64,000 nt of DNA from Chitinophagaceae bacterium (GCA_004173235.1 SEAC01000007.1:1-64000), one strand, 5' to 3'; counted from the stretch's first letter, positions 39,291 through 49,411 are shown. A program made the numbers and translations. The notes: generated from the sequence alone by a model not told the origin.

Positions 39291-42200
39291 TTATTGGAGT
39301 AAGGTTAGGTCGCCCTTCACAGGGATGACAGAATTGTTGGTGCAGATGATCTCGGCGGTGTAGATGTACACATCTGCCGCAGCCTTTTTACCGCGCAGCA
39401 TGCCGTCCCATCCGTCGATGGCGTTGTTCGCCTTAATATTAGTGCGCTCAAACACCACCTCGCCCCATCGGTTGTAGATGCGGAACGAGCGGATGCCCAC
39501 GACGCCCGTACCACGCGGATAGAATACGTCGTTCATGCCGTCGCCGTTGGGCGAGAAGGTGTTGGGGAAGAAGAAGTTTCCGCTTCCGCAAAGCACATTC
39601 AGGCGCATGTCGTCGAAGGTGGTGCAGCCGCCGGCGTTGCGCACCAGCAGGCGATAGATCTGGTCGTGGTTGGCAAGCACCTCGGGTCGCGGGCAGCTGG
39701 CGCAGGTAAGGCCGGCGGAAGGCACCCACTGGTACGATGTAACATCGGGGCTAACCGTTGCACGAAGCGTATCGCGCGATCCGGCCGAAAGGAACAGGTC
39801 GGGACCTGCATCCACAACGGGCATCGGGAACACATGCACCGTCGATGTAGCCGTCACGTTGTTACATCCAAAGCGGTCGCTGATGTTCACGGTGTACGTG
39901 ATCACTGTATCCTTCGTTGGTGTAACCGTTGGATTGGGAAGCGTCGGGTCGTTAAGGAAGTCGGCAGGTGTCCAGAGGTAGGTATCGCCACCGCTGGTGT
40001 TCAGTTGAACCGTGCCGCCAAGGCAAAGCGAATCGCGGAGTACCGGAGGCACGAAGCTGAAGGCCTGGTGCACTACTACGTGCACGGAGTCGAGCTTGCT
40101 GCAGCCGTTGGCATCGGTGCCCGTGACAAAGAAGGTCTGGTTGCTAGTGGGGTTCACCGAAGGTGTGGGGCAGGTGGTGCAGCTGAGCGAAGGATTCGCC
40201 GTCCACACATAGGTAACACCGCCCGAAGGGATCAGGGTGATGGCGTTGCCACGGCAAAGCGCCGTGTCGATGCCCGCGTCAATCACAGGCAGCCCGAATA
40301 CCGTTACCGAACGCGTCGCTGTATCGCGGCAGCCGTTGGGGTGAATGGCAATGAGCGTGTCGGGGAATACACCCACCGTGCCGAACAACTGGTTGCCCGG
40401 GTTCTGCACTGCAGATACGTTGCCGTTGCCGAAGCGCCAGTCCCAGGTCATCGTAGCGGAACCGGGGTTGCGAACTGCCGTGCCGCCGAAGTTGATCGTA
40501 GCGGGCACGCAACCGGATGGGTTGAGTGGCGTGATGTCCACCTGCGGGCTTACGTGCACCGTAATGGTTTGCGTGCTGGCAGTGCCGGTGCAACCCGATT
40601 GCGATGTATTGGTAAGCGTGGCCGTATAAATGCCGGGCGTAGTGTAGTTGTGTTGCGGGTTCTGTGCATCCACGGTGGCACTGCCGTCACCGAAGTTCCA
40701 TACCCAGTTGGTGATGGGCTCGTTGCTTTGCGAGAGGCCGCTGAAGTTGACGATACCCGAATCGCAAAGGTTGCGGATGCTGGCATTTACGCCCGGGAAG
40801 ACCTTATACGAATGGACTATGTCGTTACCGAAGATCGAAACCGTGCAGCCGGTGTTGTCTTTTAGGATGATACGCGGCAGGAAAGAGCCTGTATCTGCAA
40901 AGGTGTGCGACTGCAGGTTTTGTGCGGATGGAACCCAGAGCGTGTTGCCATCGCCGAAGTCCCAGATGAGTGAGTCGGAGTGCGTGGACGTTGCCGCGAA
41001 GCTGACGCCCACAGGCGCGCAGCCGCTGAGCGGGTTGTAGGTCAGCGTTCCCTGCGGTCCGAGGATCTCGACGGTCTGCGTCGTGTCATCCACGCAGCCG
41101 CCCGGACCTGTTACCGTGAGCTTCACCTGGAAGGTACCTGCGAGGTTGTAGATCTTGAACGCGGTATCGCGCAGTGAAGAAGTGCTGCCGTCGCCGAAGT
41201 CCCAAACCTGCGAGGTGAAGTTGAGCGAGTTGTTCACGAAGGTGTCTTTCAGCGGAGGACAGTTGCCGAAGAGCGACGAAGCGGTGAACGAAGCAAAGGG
41301 ATAGCTGATCTTAATGAAGTCGGGACGGGTGAGCGTTGCCGAGCAACCGTATTGATCGGTCACGGTGAGCGTCACGCTGAACGTATCAACGCCGGCGTAG
41401 TTGTGGATCGGGTTGAACTGCGTGTTGTGCGGGCTTCCGTCGCCGAAATCCCAATCGTAGTTCAGCGGAGCCGACCCGGTGGAGTTGTTGGTAAAGGCGA
41501 TGGGACGGTTGGTGCAATTCACCGTATCGCTCGAAGTGAAATCGGCCGTAGGGCGCGAGATGATGACGGCGTTGGTGGCTGTGTAGTATCCCGAGCAACC
41601 ATTGGCGTCGCGTACTTCGAGTTGAACGGTGTAGGTGCCGCTGGCTGCATAATGGTGAAGCACAGAAGCCGCGTTGTCGGTAGTGGCCGGAGTGGTATCG
41701 CCAAAGGTCCAGATGTTGTCCACGATGGGCGAGCTGCCGTCGCCTGTAGAAATGTTGCTGAAAGAAACGTCGTTGCCACCGGGCTGCAGGCAGAACGTCT
41801 GGTTGGCCGGCGTGAAGTTGGCAAAAGGCCCCGACACCGTTACGTTGGTGTTGGCGGAGCTGACGCAACCGTTGATGTCGGTGATGTTGAGCGAGACGGT
41901 ATATGTGTTGGAAGTGGAATAGGCGTGCGTGGCCGAGCCGGGCGTGCTAGCCGTTGTGGCATCGCCAAAATCCCAGAGCCAGCTGCTGACGTTGGCGGCG
42001 TTGATGCCCGTAGCGGTAAAGGTGAACGGCGCGCCCTTGCAATTGGTGAGAGTGGAGGCCGTGAAGGCCGGCGTTTCGGCCACTACACGCACTACCTGTT
42101 GCACCGTATGCGTACAGGAGCCTTGTGTTACGGTAAGCGTTACCGTATAAGTACCGGAAGCCGCATAGGTGTATGAAGGATCAGAGGCGTTCGAATGCGC

Positions 42201-44141
42201 AGAGCCATCTCCGAAATCCCAGTCGTAAGTAACAGGCTGGGTGATGTCTACAACCGAATTGTTGTCGAAGGTCTTTGTGAGCTTATCGGCGCAGGTACCG
42301 GCAAACGTAAAGCGGGCGATAGGCGGCAGCACTTTGATGAGGTTTTGCTGCAGCAGTGTGTCGCGGCAGAATCCGTTCACGGCTACAAGCATCACGCTGA
42401 AGGTGCCAGTATCCTGGTATACATAGTTCGGGTTGATCTGGCCGGAAACGCCGCCATCACCGAAGTTCCATTGATACGTGGTAGTGGGCGTTGTGTTGGT
42501 GCTGTTGTTGGTGAACTGCACCGAGTTGGTGGCGCATACACTTGTGGGTGTAGCCGAGAAGGCAGCCGTTGGGCGCGAGCTCGTGTTCACCGCTCCTGTC
42601 ATCGTGAGCGTGCTGGTGCAACCGCTTACCGTGGTAACCGTGAGCGTTACTGTGTACGAACCGTTACCGGTATACGTATAGGTGGGAGTCTCCAGGTTCG
42701 ACGTTCCGCCGTCGCCGAAGGTCCAGGCCCAGGTGCTGATGGCTTCGTTCGTTTGCACCGTTGGGATGGGGTCGATCGTAAGGGGCGAGCAGCCGCTTTT
42801 GGGAAGACCTGAAATAGAGATCTGCGGGTTCTGAACCGAGATGTAGCCGGTCTTCGTTTCCGTTGCCGTGCAGCCGTTGGCGCCTGTGACGGTAAGCGTT
42901 ACCGTGAAAAAGCCGGTAGTGCTGTAAGTATGTGTCGGGTTGGGTGCCGAAGATGTGCCGCCATCGCCGAAGGTCCAGGCATAGGTGGAGGCGCCCGTGA
43001 CGGTGGAGGTAAAGTTGACCGTGAGCGGCGCCGAGCAGGCTACCGTCTGGTTGGCGGCAAAATCGACAGTAGGCTTGGCAAGCACCGTTACCGAATGGGT
43101 GGTAAAATCGGAGCAGCCGCCACCAAACTGGTTGGTTAGCTTCACCACGTAGGTGCCGGGGGTAGCATAGCTTTTTACAGGCAGCGCCGCCGTGGAAGTG
43201 GTCGCATCGCCAAAATCCCACACCTGCGAAGACGCGATGGGCGCCGAGTTGTTGGTCAGCACCAGGTTTTCACCCACACAAATGGGCGTGCCCACGGTGA
43301 AGGCGGTGGTAGATCCCACATTCACGAGGGCGGTGCGGATCACCGAATCGCGGCAGGTGAAGGGGTTGGTCACCACGAGCTTGACGCTATAGGTGCCCGC
43401 AGTGGTATACGTATGCGAGGGGCTGGTTTGTGTGGAGTTGCCGCCATCGCCAAAATCCCACTGGTAGGTATTGCCCGTGCCCGTGGACGTATTGGTGAAG
43501 TTGACCGTATGCGGAACCGTACAGTTGTTCGGGTTCGAATTGGTGAAGCCGGCTACCGGCTTCGTCCCGACCTTGATGTATTGGTCTTTGGTCACCGCCT
43601 TGCTGCAACCGCTGCTGTTGGTAACCAGCAGGGTGATGGTGTAGAGGCCGGGCACCGGGTAGTTGTGCACGGGGTTCGCCACCGATGCAGGGTTGCCGTC
43701 GCCAAGATCCCAGCTATACGAAATAACAGGTGTGGTCGAGGTTACGGTGCTGGTAAACTGCGTGTTGAGCGGAGCGCAACCGATATTTTCCACGCCTGTG
43801 AAATCTACCGTAGGGCTGGGCAGAACGGTAATGTAATCGGTCTTGATCACCGAATCGGAGCCGGTGGCATTGGTAACCACGAGCTTCACGGTATAGGTGC
43901 CGGGGACGAGGTACGTGGTAGAAGGGCTGCGGAGCGAGGAGAGCACGCCATTGCCGAGGTCCCAATGCCAGCTGTCGGGCACGCCCGAAGAGGTATCGAT
44001 GAAGTTGACGACGATAGGCGCGCAACCCGTGCGGGGTGTTGCTGTGAAACCGGCTCGTAGCTGTGCTTGTGCGGTGTTGACTCCGAGGATGAACAGTAGG
44101 GCCAGGAGACAGGTCCGTAAGGGTCTGATTTCGTTGTGCAT
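39291..44141 (-). CDS. Giant PKD-repeat protein with T9SS type-B C-terminal domain
   Basis: 1616 residues. A signal peptide ([16 protein letters not shown]) is followed by well over ten PKD domains in tandem, seen as recurring W-D-F-G-D-G and H-x-Y-x-x-x-G-x-Y-x-V-x-L motifs. Two further Ig-like repeats rich in CPxP and TYTVN words come before the C-terminal gliding-motility-associated sorting domain: [31 protein letters not shown] and GWDG. It is exported by type IX secretion and held at the cell surface, probably as an adhesin or gliding component. PorP/SprF follows. A -7 box lies 100 nt upstream. Start ATG 44141 begins the signal peptide. Confidence 0.95.
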   Translation of the reverse strand: MHNEIRPLRTCLLALLFILGVNTAQAQLRAGFTATPRTGCAPIVVNFIDTSSGVPDSWHWDLGNGVLSSLRSPSTTYLVPGTYTVKLVVTNATGSDSVIKTDYITVLPSPTVDFTGVENIGCAPLNTQFTSTVTSTTPVISYSWDLGDGNPASVANPVHNYPVPGLYTITLLVTNSSGCSKAVTKDQYIKVGTKPVAGFTNSNPNNCTVPHTVNFTNTSTGTGNTYQWDFGDGGNSTQTSPSHTYTTAGTYSVKLVVTNPFTCRDSVIRTALVNVGSTTAFTVGTPICVGENLVLTNNSAPIASSQVWDFGDATTSTAALPVKSYATPGTYVVKLTNQFGGGCSDFTTHSVTVLAKPTVDFAANQTVACSAPLTVNFTSTVTGASTYAWTFGDGGTSSAPNPTHTYSTTGFFTVTLTVTGANGCTATETKTGYISVQNPQISISGLPKSGCSPLTIDPIPTVQTNEAISTWAWTFGDGGTSNLETPTYTYTGNGSYTVTLTVTTVSGCTSTLTMTGAVNTSSRPTAAFSATPTSVCATNSVQFTNNSTNTTPTTTYQWNFGDGGVSGQINPNYVYQDTGTFSVMLVAVNGFCRDTLLQQNLIKVLPPIARFTFAGTCADKLTKTFDNNSVVDITQPVTYDWDFGDGSAHSNASDPSYTYAASGTYTVTLTVTQGSCTHTVQQVVRVVAETPAFTASTLTNCKGAPFTFTATGINAANVSSWLWDFGDATTASTPGSATHAYSTSNTYTVSLNITDINGCVSSANTNVTVSGPFANFTPANQTFCLQPGGNDVSFSNISTGDGSSPIVDNIWTFGDTTPATTDNAASVLHHYAASGTYTVQLEVRDANGCSGYYTATNAVIISRPTADFTSSDTVNCTNRPIAFTNNSTGSAPLNYDWDFGDGSPHNTQFNPIHNYAGVDTFSVTLTVTDQYGCSATLTRPDFIKISYPFASFTASSLFGNCPPLKDTFVNNSLNFTSQVWDFGDGSTSSLRDTAFKIYNLAGTFQVKLTVTGPGGCVDDTTQTVEILGPQGTLTYNPLSGCAPVGVSFAATSTHSDSLIWDFGDGNTLWVPSAQNLQSHTFADTGSFLPRIILKDNTGCTVSIFGNDIVHSYKVFPGVNASIRNLCDSGIVNFSGLSQSNEPITNWVWNFGDGSATVDAQNPQHNYTTPGIYTATLTNTSQSGCTGTASTQTITVHVSPQVDITPLNPSGCVPATINFGGTAVRNPGSATMTWDWRFGNGNVSAVQNPGNQLFGTVGVFPDTLIAIHPNGCRDTATRSVTVFGLPVIDAGIDTALCRGNAITLIPSGGVTYVWTANPSLSCTTCPTPSVNPTSNQTFFVTGTDANGCSKLDSVHVVVHQAFSFVPPVLRDSLCLGGTVQLNTSGGDTYLWTPADFLNDPTLPNPTVTPTKDTVITYTVNISDRFGCNNVTATSTVHVFPMPVVDAGPDLFLSAGSRDTLRATVSPDVTSYQWVPSAGLTCASCPRPEVLANHDQIYRLLVRNAGGCTTFDDMRLNVLCGSGNFFFPNTFSPNGDGMNDVFYPRGTGVVGIRSFRIYNRWGEVVFERTNIKANNAIDGWDGMLRGKKAAADVYIYTAEIICTNNSVIPVKGDLTLLQ

Positions 44142-44240
44142 AAGGTTAGTTTGGTGTTTTTCGTGCGGGAAAGCTTCCTTTCCCGTGGGCCGCATTCTCC
44201 GGACGGCCGCCTCCCCCAGGACACCATGCTGCAGGGTGAC

Positions 44241-44248
44241 CAAATATA
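44241..44248 (-). promoter_or_regulatory. -7 promoter box for the PKD protein/PorP operon
   Basis: TATATTTG on the minus strand, 99 nt before the start codon, so a long leader is implied. Confidence 0.5.
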
Positions 44249-44384
44249 CCAAAAACTGCCATTTTGGGCATTCCTTTCCGGCAGGAAGTTCAAAACGCCG
44301 GATGAATTGCGGATTTCCGAGTGCGGTTCCCGCCGAGCTTCCCGATCATTCTTTCCCACCTGCCTACCTTCCAAAGGAATGCAG

Positions 44385-44392
44385 TACCTTTG
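44385..44392 (+). promoter_or_regulatory. -7 promoter box for ahcY
   Basis: TACCTTTG, a perfect TAnnTTTG, 20 nt before ATG 44413. Confidence 0.65.
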
Positions 44393-44412
44393 CGCCTCAA
44401 ATCCCGCAAAAA

Positions 44413-45741
44413 ATGTCAACATTAACCCGTTCCAACATCAACTTCAGCCTTCCCTACAAGGTGAAAGATATGAGCCTCGCCGAGTGGGGCCGCAAAGAGA
44501 TCCGCCTTGCCGAGGCCGAAATGCCCGGCCTGATGGCCATTCGTGCCGAGTACGGTCCTTCGCAGCCGCTCAAGGGTGCCCGCATCGCCGGCTGCCTGCA
44601 CATGACCATCCAGACGGCCGTGCTCATCGAAACCCTCGTAGCCCTCGGCGCTGAAGTGAAGTGGAGCTCCTGTAATATCTTCTCCACGCAAGACCATGCC
44701 GCCGCCGCCATCGCTGCTGCCGGTATCGGTGTATTTGCCTGGAAAGGCCAGACCCTCGAGGAAGCCGACTGGTGCATCGAGCAAACGCTCTTCTTCGGCT
44801 CGGCCGACAAGCCCCTCAACATGATCCTCGACGATGGCGGCGACCTCACCAACATCGTGCTTGATAAATACCCCGAGCTGGTGCAGCACGTGAAAGGTAT
44901 CTCCGAAGAGACCACCACGGGTGTACACCGCCTCTACGAGCGCATGATGAAAGGCACGCTCCCCGTTCCTGCCATCAACGTGAACGACTCGGTTACCAAA
45001 TCGAAGTTCGACAACAAGTACGGCTGTAAGGAATCGCTGGTGGACGCCATCCGCCGCGCTACCGACGTGATGATGGCCGGCAAGGTTGCGGTTGTAGGTG
45101 GCTATGGCGACGTGGGCAAGGGCTCCGCCGCTTCGCTCCAGGGCGCAGGCTGCCGTGTGATCGTTACCGAGATCGACCCCATCTGCGCACTGCAGGCCGC
45201 GATGGACGGCTTTGAAGTGAAGAAGATGGAGAATGCCGTAGCTGAGGCCGACATCATCGTTACCGCTTCGGGCTGCCGCGACCTCATCACCGAGAAGCAC
45301 TTCCGCAAGATGAAGGACAAGGCGATCGTGTGCAACATCGGCCACTTCGACATCGAGATCGACATGGCCTGGCTGAACACCGCTTACGGTCACACCAAAG
45401 ACACCATCAAGCCGCAGGTAGACATCTATAACGTAGACGGAAAGGACATCATCGTGCTGGCCGAAGGCCGCCTGGTGAACCTCGGTTGCGCTACGGGCCA
45501 CCCCTCCTTCGTGATGTCGAACTCCTTCTCCAACCAAACGCTGGCGCAGCTGGAGCTCTGGAGCAACAACAGCAACTACGAAAACAAAGTATACGTACTC
45601 CCCAAGCACCTCGACGAGAAAGTGGCCCGCCTGCACCTCTCCAAAGTAGGCGCCGAGATCGACGAGCTCAGCACCGAGCAGGCCGAATACCTGGGCATTT
45701 CGAAAGAAGGCCCGTTCAAGCCGGAGTTGTACAGATACTAA
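44413..45741 (+). CDS. ahcY: Adenosylhomocysteinase
   Basis: 442 residues. It hydrolyses S-adenosylhomocysteine to adenosine and homocysteine, keeping methylation running and feeding homocysteine to the cystathionine beta-synthase encoded at 30418. Signatures: [35 protein letters not shown], the NAD-binding [13 protein letters not shown] and the C-terminal substrate/NAD region [11 protein letters not shown]...KPELYRY. ATG 44413 follows a clear promoter box and gives a normal N-terminus. It is divergent from the PKD gene. Confidence 0.98.
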   Translation: MSTLTRSNINFSLPYKVKDMSLAEWGRKEIRLAEAEMPGLMAIRAEYGPSQPLKGARIAGCLHMTIQTAVLIETLVALGAEVKWSSCNIFSTQDHAAAAIAAAGIGVFAWKGQTLEEADWCIEQTLFFGSADKPLNMILDDGGDLTNIVLDKYPELVQHVKGISEETTTGVHRLYERMMKGTLPVPAINVNDSVTKSKFDNKYGCKESLVDAIRRATDVMMAGKVAVVGGYGDVGKGSAASLQGAGCRVIVTEIDPICALQAAMDGFEVKKMENAVAEADIIVTASGCRDLITEKHFRKMKDKAIVCNIGHFDIEIDMAWLNTAYGHTKDTIKPQVDIYNVDGKDIIVLAEGRLVNLGCATGHPSFVMSNSFSNQTLAQLELWSNNSNYENKVYVLPKHLDEKVARLHLSKVGAEIDELSTEQAEYLGISKEGPFKPELYRY

Positions 45742-45793
45742 GTCAAAAGGAAAAAGTCAAAATGCCCCGGCGGAAACGCTGGGGTATTTTTTT
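45742..45793 (+). terminator. Terminator of ahcY with TTTGACT-family heptamers
   Basis: After the stop come two AGTCAAAA units (45742-45761), then a hairpin CCCCGGCG-GAAA-CGCTGGGG (45765-45784, one mismatch) and T7. The same hairpin type is at 49253-49283. Confidence 0.85.
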
Positions 45794-45799
45794 GAATTG

Positions 45800-46038
45800 C
45801 TAAAGCTTCGACGCGAAGATCCTACGTGTGGCGAACCCTGCACCTAAAGTAAACCGGTCGCAGAACATTCCCAACCACAACCTGCGTGTCCGCATCGATA
45901 GCGCAGGCCCTGCCGGGCGCGCTTGCGCTTTCTTAAACAATGATTGCCGCAACACAACAAAAGCGGCCAGAAGCCGCCTGCAATCATTGTTCGCGAAGCA
46001 CTAAAATAAAGTGGTTACCTCATGCAACAAATCCGTTT
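45800..46038. other. Gap between ahcY and the cassette region, with an inverted repeat
   Basis: No gene seen. Arms AACAATGATTG (45937-45947) and CAATCATTGTT (45981-45991) enclose an inner G/C stem GCGGC/GCCGC at 45963-45977. It may mark the border of the acquired segment or encode a structured RNA; there is no T tail. Confidence 0.5.
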
Positions 46039-46338
46039 TCATGGGAGCCCCTGTTGTGCGCTGTCGTCCCGAGGTCGGCCATTCATGAGGTCAATATCTA
46101 CAGTCCATTCAGCATGTTGGCCTACTTCTTTGAGAGGCCGTTTATACAAAGTGAAGGAAACGCTATTATCAAGTCTCAAAGTAAACTGCTGATCAGAATC
46201 GTACTCAATTGCAAAACTCGTCTCGTTAGTCACAAAGCGAAATTGCATGTGGCCATCGAGCTCAATAGAATACGCGACCGGCTCCACCCATACATACTTT
46301 GGAGAGTTCGAGTTATTTGAAAACAATATCTCTGTCAT
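46039..46338 (-). CDS. Unknown protein of the first cassette
   Basis: 99 residues from ATG 46338, 27 nt inside the attC-like site at 46366, which excludes the in-frame start inside the attC. The protein is soluble, rich in beta-strand-like alternation (YVWVEPVAYSIELDGHMQFRFV, and FTLRLDNSVSFTLYK), with no family I recognise. It looks more AT-rich than the housekeeping genes. The frame runs through the left attC-like box and stops at TGA 46039. It may be the real gene of a cassette whose attC has been truncated on the left side. Confidence 0.55.
   Translation of the reverse strand: MTEILFSNNSNSPKYVWVEPVAYSIELDGHMQFRFVTNETSFAIEYDSDQQFTLRLDNSVSFTLYKRPLKEVGQHAEWTVDIDLMNGRPRDDSAQQGLP
46041..46059 (-). 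other. Left attC-like remnant
   Basis: GGGAGCCCCTGTTGTGC resembles the ends of the two full attC-like sites (GAGCCCCTGTTAGCC and GAGCCCATGTTATGC), with the 7-bp box GTTGTGC at 46053-46059. The matching other half is not found, so this site is probably truncated. Confidence 0.45.
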
Positions 46339-46365
46339 TGTTAATGATCGGTCCCACTGGATAGC

Positions 46366-46455
46366 GCATAACGACCAGCTTTGCACTGTGGCCGAGAATG
46401 AAAGTACCAATTATAAAACAGTTCGAAGGCCATGACGCAAGAGCCCATGTTATGC
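46366..46455 (-). other. attC-like recombination site
   Basis: Complementary 7-bp boxes GCATAAC (46366-46372) and GTTATGC (46449-46455) bound a 90-bp imperfect palindrome: inner arms CTTTGCACTGTGGCC and GGCCATGACGCAAGAG. It is about nine-tenths identical by eye to the site at 47256. On the minus strand the box ends in the TAA stop of the lipoprotein gene, as in integron cassettes. Confidence 0.72.
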
Positions 46456-47229
46456 GCCGCCGGTCTCCCATGGAATGCAAGTTCGCTTTAACTCGAATCT
46501 AGTCAAGATTGATTTTACCCAATCCCATAAGGCCGTTCCCTCAGAGCCCCAGCGCTCTATCTCTTTGTAGCCCCTTTCCGTGATATCAGTGGGGTCTTTC
46601 CAAGAGCGGTAGCCGAAGACGTAAAGTTTTGATCCATCTACGCCAGTTGTGTAATTCGATCTCGTCAATCCCCAAAAGTCGCACCGGCCGAGTCCATCAT
46701 GAAAAACTTTCCGTTCCTCATCATTTAGAATTATTGTCGTGTCTATGATCTTGCTTTTTGACTTGTCTTCTTCGCCTTCAGCAGAACTCTCCGCATAGCC
46801 AATATCATAAACGACTAAGCGTGACGAAATTGAATCGTTATTTATCCCAACTATGACACTGGCTATTTGATTACAAAAGGCACGCTGGTACACGAAATGA
46901 TAACTCTCTTCAAAACCTTCCTCTTTAAAAACGGCTAGCGATGGGTAAGAGTTTTTCAGATAAGATCTATAGAGTTTGCGAACACTGTCTCTTTTTATAT
47001 AAGAATCATTCGCCCAGGTAAGGATCCGATTTAGATTACCAGTATCGTTTTGTCGGTACGCCCTAAGAACTTTATACGTAAGGTCATTGGAATCTGTATA
47101 TGGAATAGAGTCCATAATAGCTGAATATTTCACCAACGCAATATCTCGTTCGAAGGGCCGAGCCGACCCAGCTCTTTCTCGACAGGAGAAAACAAAAATG
47201 AACAAACATAATGTCGGAAGGTATTTCAT
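46450..47229 (-). CDS. Cassette-encoded lipoprotein of unknown function
   Basis: 259 residues. A short lipoprotein signal MKYLPTLCLFIFVFSC has Cys16 as the lipidated residue. The mature protein is rich in charged and aromatic residues; a region with YDIGYAESSAEGEEDKSKS is acidic. No family is recognised. ATG 47229 is 26 nt inside the attC-like site at 47256, and the stop TAA 46450-46452 is part of the next attC box. This gene-to-site spacing is what a mobile integron cassette would show. Visibly AT-rich compared with the flanking housekeeping genes. Confidence 0.68.
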   Translation of the reverse strand: MKYLPTLCLFIFVFSCRERAGSARPFERDIALVKYSAIMDSIPYTDSNDLTYKVLRAYRQNDTGNLNRILTWANDSYIKRDSVRKLYRSYLKNSYPSLAVFKEEGFEESYHFVYQRAFCNQIASVIVGINNDSISSRLVVYDIGYAESSAEGEEDKSKSKIIDTTIILNDEERKVFHDGLGRCDFWGLTRSNYTTGVDGSKLYVFGYRSWKDPTDITERGYKEIERWGSEGTALWDWVKSILTRFELKRTCIPWETGGA

Positions 47230-47255
47230 ACTTGTGCTTTAGAACTGCAGGTGGC

Positions 47256-47347
47256 GCCTAACGACCAGGGCTTTGCGCTGTGGCCGAGAATGAAAGTACG
47301 AATTAGAGAACACTTCGAAGGCCATAGTGCAAGAGCCCCTGTTAGCC
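47256..47347 (-). other. attC-like recombination site
   Basis: Boxes GCCTAAC (47256-47262) and GTTAGCC (47341-47347) bound a 92-bp imperfect palindrome with inner arms GGGCTTTGCGCTGTGGCC and GGCCATAGTGCAAGAGCCC. Read on the minus strand the right-hand core is GTTAGGC, a perfect GTTRRRY. The TAA of the DUF5071 gene lies in the other box. Confidence 0.75.
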
Positions 47348-47728
47348 GCCGTCCCGCCGAAGGAGCTCTTGGGCAAGTTCGGGAATATCCTCTTCGATAT
47401 CGTCACGAGAAGGCGTGTTAATTAGGCGCAAGAGCTCCGAGCGCACTTCCGGCACGAGAGGGTGGTCTTCAACAAGCCAGCGCAATGTTTGATATTTCCA
47501 TGCGCCATCGTTTGATTGAAGGATGGTCACAATTTCGCTTGTAAGGTTGCCGGCGATCGTCGAGAGGAAACGGCCAACCAGATGGGCGATAGGCCAATTA
47601 CCATCTTGGATCCAAGTCAAAAGCTCGCCTACGATCGGCTTAACTTCTTCGTAGGAACAACCCACTAGTCGTCCTGCGGTCTCTTCGTCGCCCTTGTCTT
47701 TGGGAATTAAGTCTTTGGCAGAATCCAT
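47342..47728 (-). CDS. DUF5071 domain protein (third cassette)
   Basis: 128 residues, soluble. The opening DLIPKDKGDEETAGRLVG, the central YEEVKPIVGELLTWIQDGNWPIAH and the alternating helices match DUF5071, a helical-repeat family; the assignment rests on memory of that motif. DUF5071-like proteins are sometimes found near toxin genes as possible immunity proteins, but no toxin is in this window. The stop is within the attC-like box at 47341; ATG 47728 lies 22 nt from the box at 47751. Confidence 0.7.
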   Translation of the reverse strand: MDSAKDLIPKDKGDEETAGRLVGCSYEEVKPIVGELLTWIQDGNWPIAHLVGRFLSTIAGNLTSEIVTILQSNDGAWKYQTLRWLVEDHPLVPEVRSELLRLINTPSRDDIEEDIPELAQELLRRDGG

Positions 47729-47750
47729 TGGTAGAGAATAAGCGGATGGC

Positions 47751-47854
47751 GGCTAACATTAGCATTTACGCTCTTACACGAATATAACCGTCCCTTACAG
47801 ATTAGTTATCAGCACCTAATGGTAGTGCTGTAAAAATTGTGCGTTGTGTTAAGC
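47751..47854 (-). other. Possible degenerate attC-like site
   Basis: Boxes GGCTAAC (47751-47757) and GTTAAGC (47848-47854) with an inner palindrome CAGCAC/GTGCTG (47810-47815, 47825-47830). It is not similar to the other two sites in the middle. It may be a diverged site or chance. Confidence 0.3.
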
Positions 47855-48474
47855 CAACCGCAGAAGGTGCGCGATAAGAACGTCCAAAGCACAACGCCAG
47901 GCTTCTGCTTGCCTGAAAAGATGCCAAAAACCTGCCTTATAGCCCCGGCATCTGCCTAAAAACGAACTTCTAATCCCCACTCCGCCCGTGCAAAACCACC
48001 AAAAGATCTTCCTCGCCCAATTCCACCCCTGCAAAACCTCCAAAAAGATCTCTTTTGCCTAATTCCGCCCTTGCAAAAGCTCCAAAAAGATCTCTCTCGC
48101 CCAATTCCACCCTTGCAAAACCTCCAAAAAGATCTTTTTTGCCCAATTCCGCCCCTGCAAAACCTTCAAAAAGATCTTTTTTGTCCAATTCCGACCTTGC
48201 AAAAGCTCCAAATAGATCTTTTTTGTCCAATTCCGACCTTGCAAAGCTTCAAAAAGATCTTGTTGGCCTAATTCCGGCCCTGCAACGGCTTCAAGGAGGT
48301 CATGGGCGACCAAACTGAACCGGGATTGGCACGAAACGAGTTTTGCGCGCTCCACACGCCGCTGCAACTGCCTGTTTTTCAATTGCGGAACGATTCCCCC
48401 GAAAAAGTGCTCCAAAAATTTCGGAAAAACGCAGCCCTCGTTTAGCTTAATGTTCTAAATCAAAACTCCCTACC
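47855..48474. other. Gap carrying a 42-bp minisatellite
   Basis: Apart from the tandem array at 47972-48292 I see no coding evidence. After the array 48293-48474 is unique sequence with AT-rich tracts before the DUF6261 gene; no TAnnTTTG box is obvious. Confidence 0.5.
47972..48292. repeat. 42-bp minisatellite, about 7.5 copies
   Basis: Units of 42 bp contain AATTCCRCCCYTGCAAAA and CTCCAAAAAGATCTTTTTTG. Open frames exist on both strands, for example 14-residue repeats with KKDLFGGFA on the minus strand, but the changes are spread over all codon positions. It lies about 180 bp before DUF6261. 42 is 6 times 7, and the 21-bp array is 3 times 7. Confidence 0.88.
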
Positions 48475-49233
48475 ATGCAAATTGCTGCTTTCAACCGCAA
48501 GCCTTTGCACAACGGCGAAGTCATCACGTTTTACACCCGCACGCTCGAAACCATCCCCGATGCCGGCCTGCCCGCCTCGGTGCTCAGTGCGCGCAATGTG
48601 CTGCAATCCCTCCTGCACGACATGAGCGGGGCGCATGTGGCCCTCGGCGCCTCGGAGCACACCCAGGAGGCACAGGAGCTCGACGCCGCCCGCGATGAGC
48701 AGTTCTCCGGCCTCGTGCTGCAGTGCCGCGCACAGGCACAGCACAAAGACCCCGCGCGCAGGCGCGCCGCCCAACTGCTCCTGGCGCGCATCGGCGACTA
48801 TGGCACCATCAGCGAGTTCACCCTCCAGCCCTTCGCCGACGAAAGCGCCGACATCAGCAGCCTCAGCCGCGACATCCGCGAAAGCAACGAGCTCCGCGAT
48901 GCGGCGGCACTAACCGGCGCCACCGACTTCCTCGACGAGCTGCACCGCCTCAACTCCGAATTCGAACGCGTCGTCCTCACCCGCAGCGCCGAGGCCACCG
49001 GCAACGGCCCCAGCCTCACCGAACTGCGCCCCATGGCCGACAAAGCCTATAACACACTTTGCCAGAAGATCAACAGCTATTGCATCACCGAGGAAGGCGC
49101 CGAACCCTGGCCCGGCATCATCAACAAGATCAATCGCCATATTACAGAGGCACGCACCCAGCTGGCCGCACGGAGAGGCCGTGCAGAAGCTGCCGCTGCA
49201 GCCGGCCAAGCAACCCAACCGGCCAATTCGTAA
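48475..49233 (+). CDS. DUF6261 family protein
   Basis: 252 residues, mostly helical and hydrophilic, no signal peptide. The opening MQIAAFNRKPLHNGEVITFY and the block AYNTLCQKINSYCITEEG near residue 195 match the DUF6261 proteins that I know only from Bacteroidota; function is unknown. The C-terminus is an Ala/Gln-rich tail. The gene is preceded by the 42-bp minisatellite. A terminator with the same CCCCGGCG-type hairpin as that of ahcY follows. Confidence 0.8.
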   Translation: MQIAAFNRKPLHNGEVITFYTRTLETIPDAGLPASVLSARNVLQSLLHDMSGAHVALGASEHTQEAQELDAARDEQFSGLVLQCRAQAQHKDPARRRAAQLLLARIGDYGTISEFTLQPFADESADISSLSRDIRESNELRDAAALTGATDFLDELHRLNSEFERVVLTRSAEATGNGPSLTELRPMADKAYNTLCQKINSYCITEEGAEPWPGIINKINRHITEARTQLAARRGRAEAAAAAGQATQPANS

Positions 49234-49252
49234 CGGTGCAATACAGAAATAA

Positions 49253-49283
49253 AATACCCCGGCGGAAACGTCGGGGTATTTTG
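49253..49283 (+). terminator. Terminator of the DUF6261 gene
   Basis: AATACCCCGGCG-GAAA-CGTCGGGGTATT stem (one mismatch) followed by TTGTTTG. It is nearly the same hairpin as at 45765-45784. Confidence 0.85.
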
Positions 49284-49411
49284 TTTGCAACGATAGTGAT
49301 TGCGGCTTATGGTCGGAATGGGGGCAGGCCGGTTAGGAACACATCCTGTTCCACGTGTGTGGTAAGCAACAGCAGAAATACGTGGCGAATCGAACGGAAA
49401 GGCCTCTCTCC

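Noticed and set aside
46039-47728. Insertion sequence or transposon in the AT-rich segment
   Set aside because: No transposase frame and no terminal inverted repeats with target duplication; the spaced attC-like sites explain the structure better.
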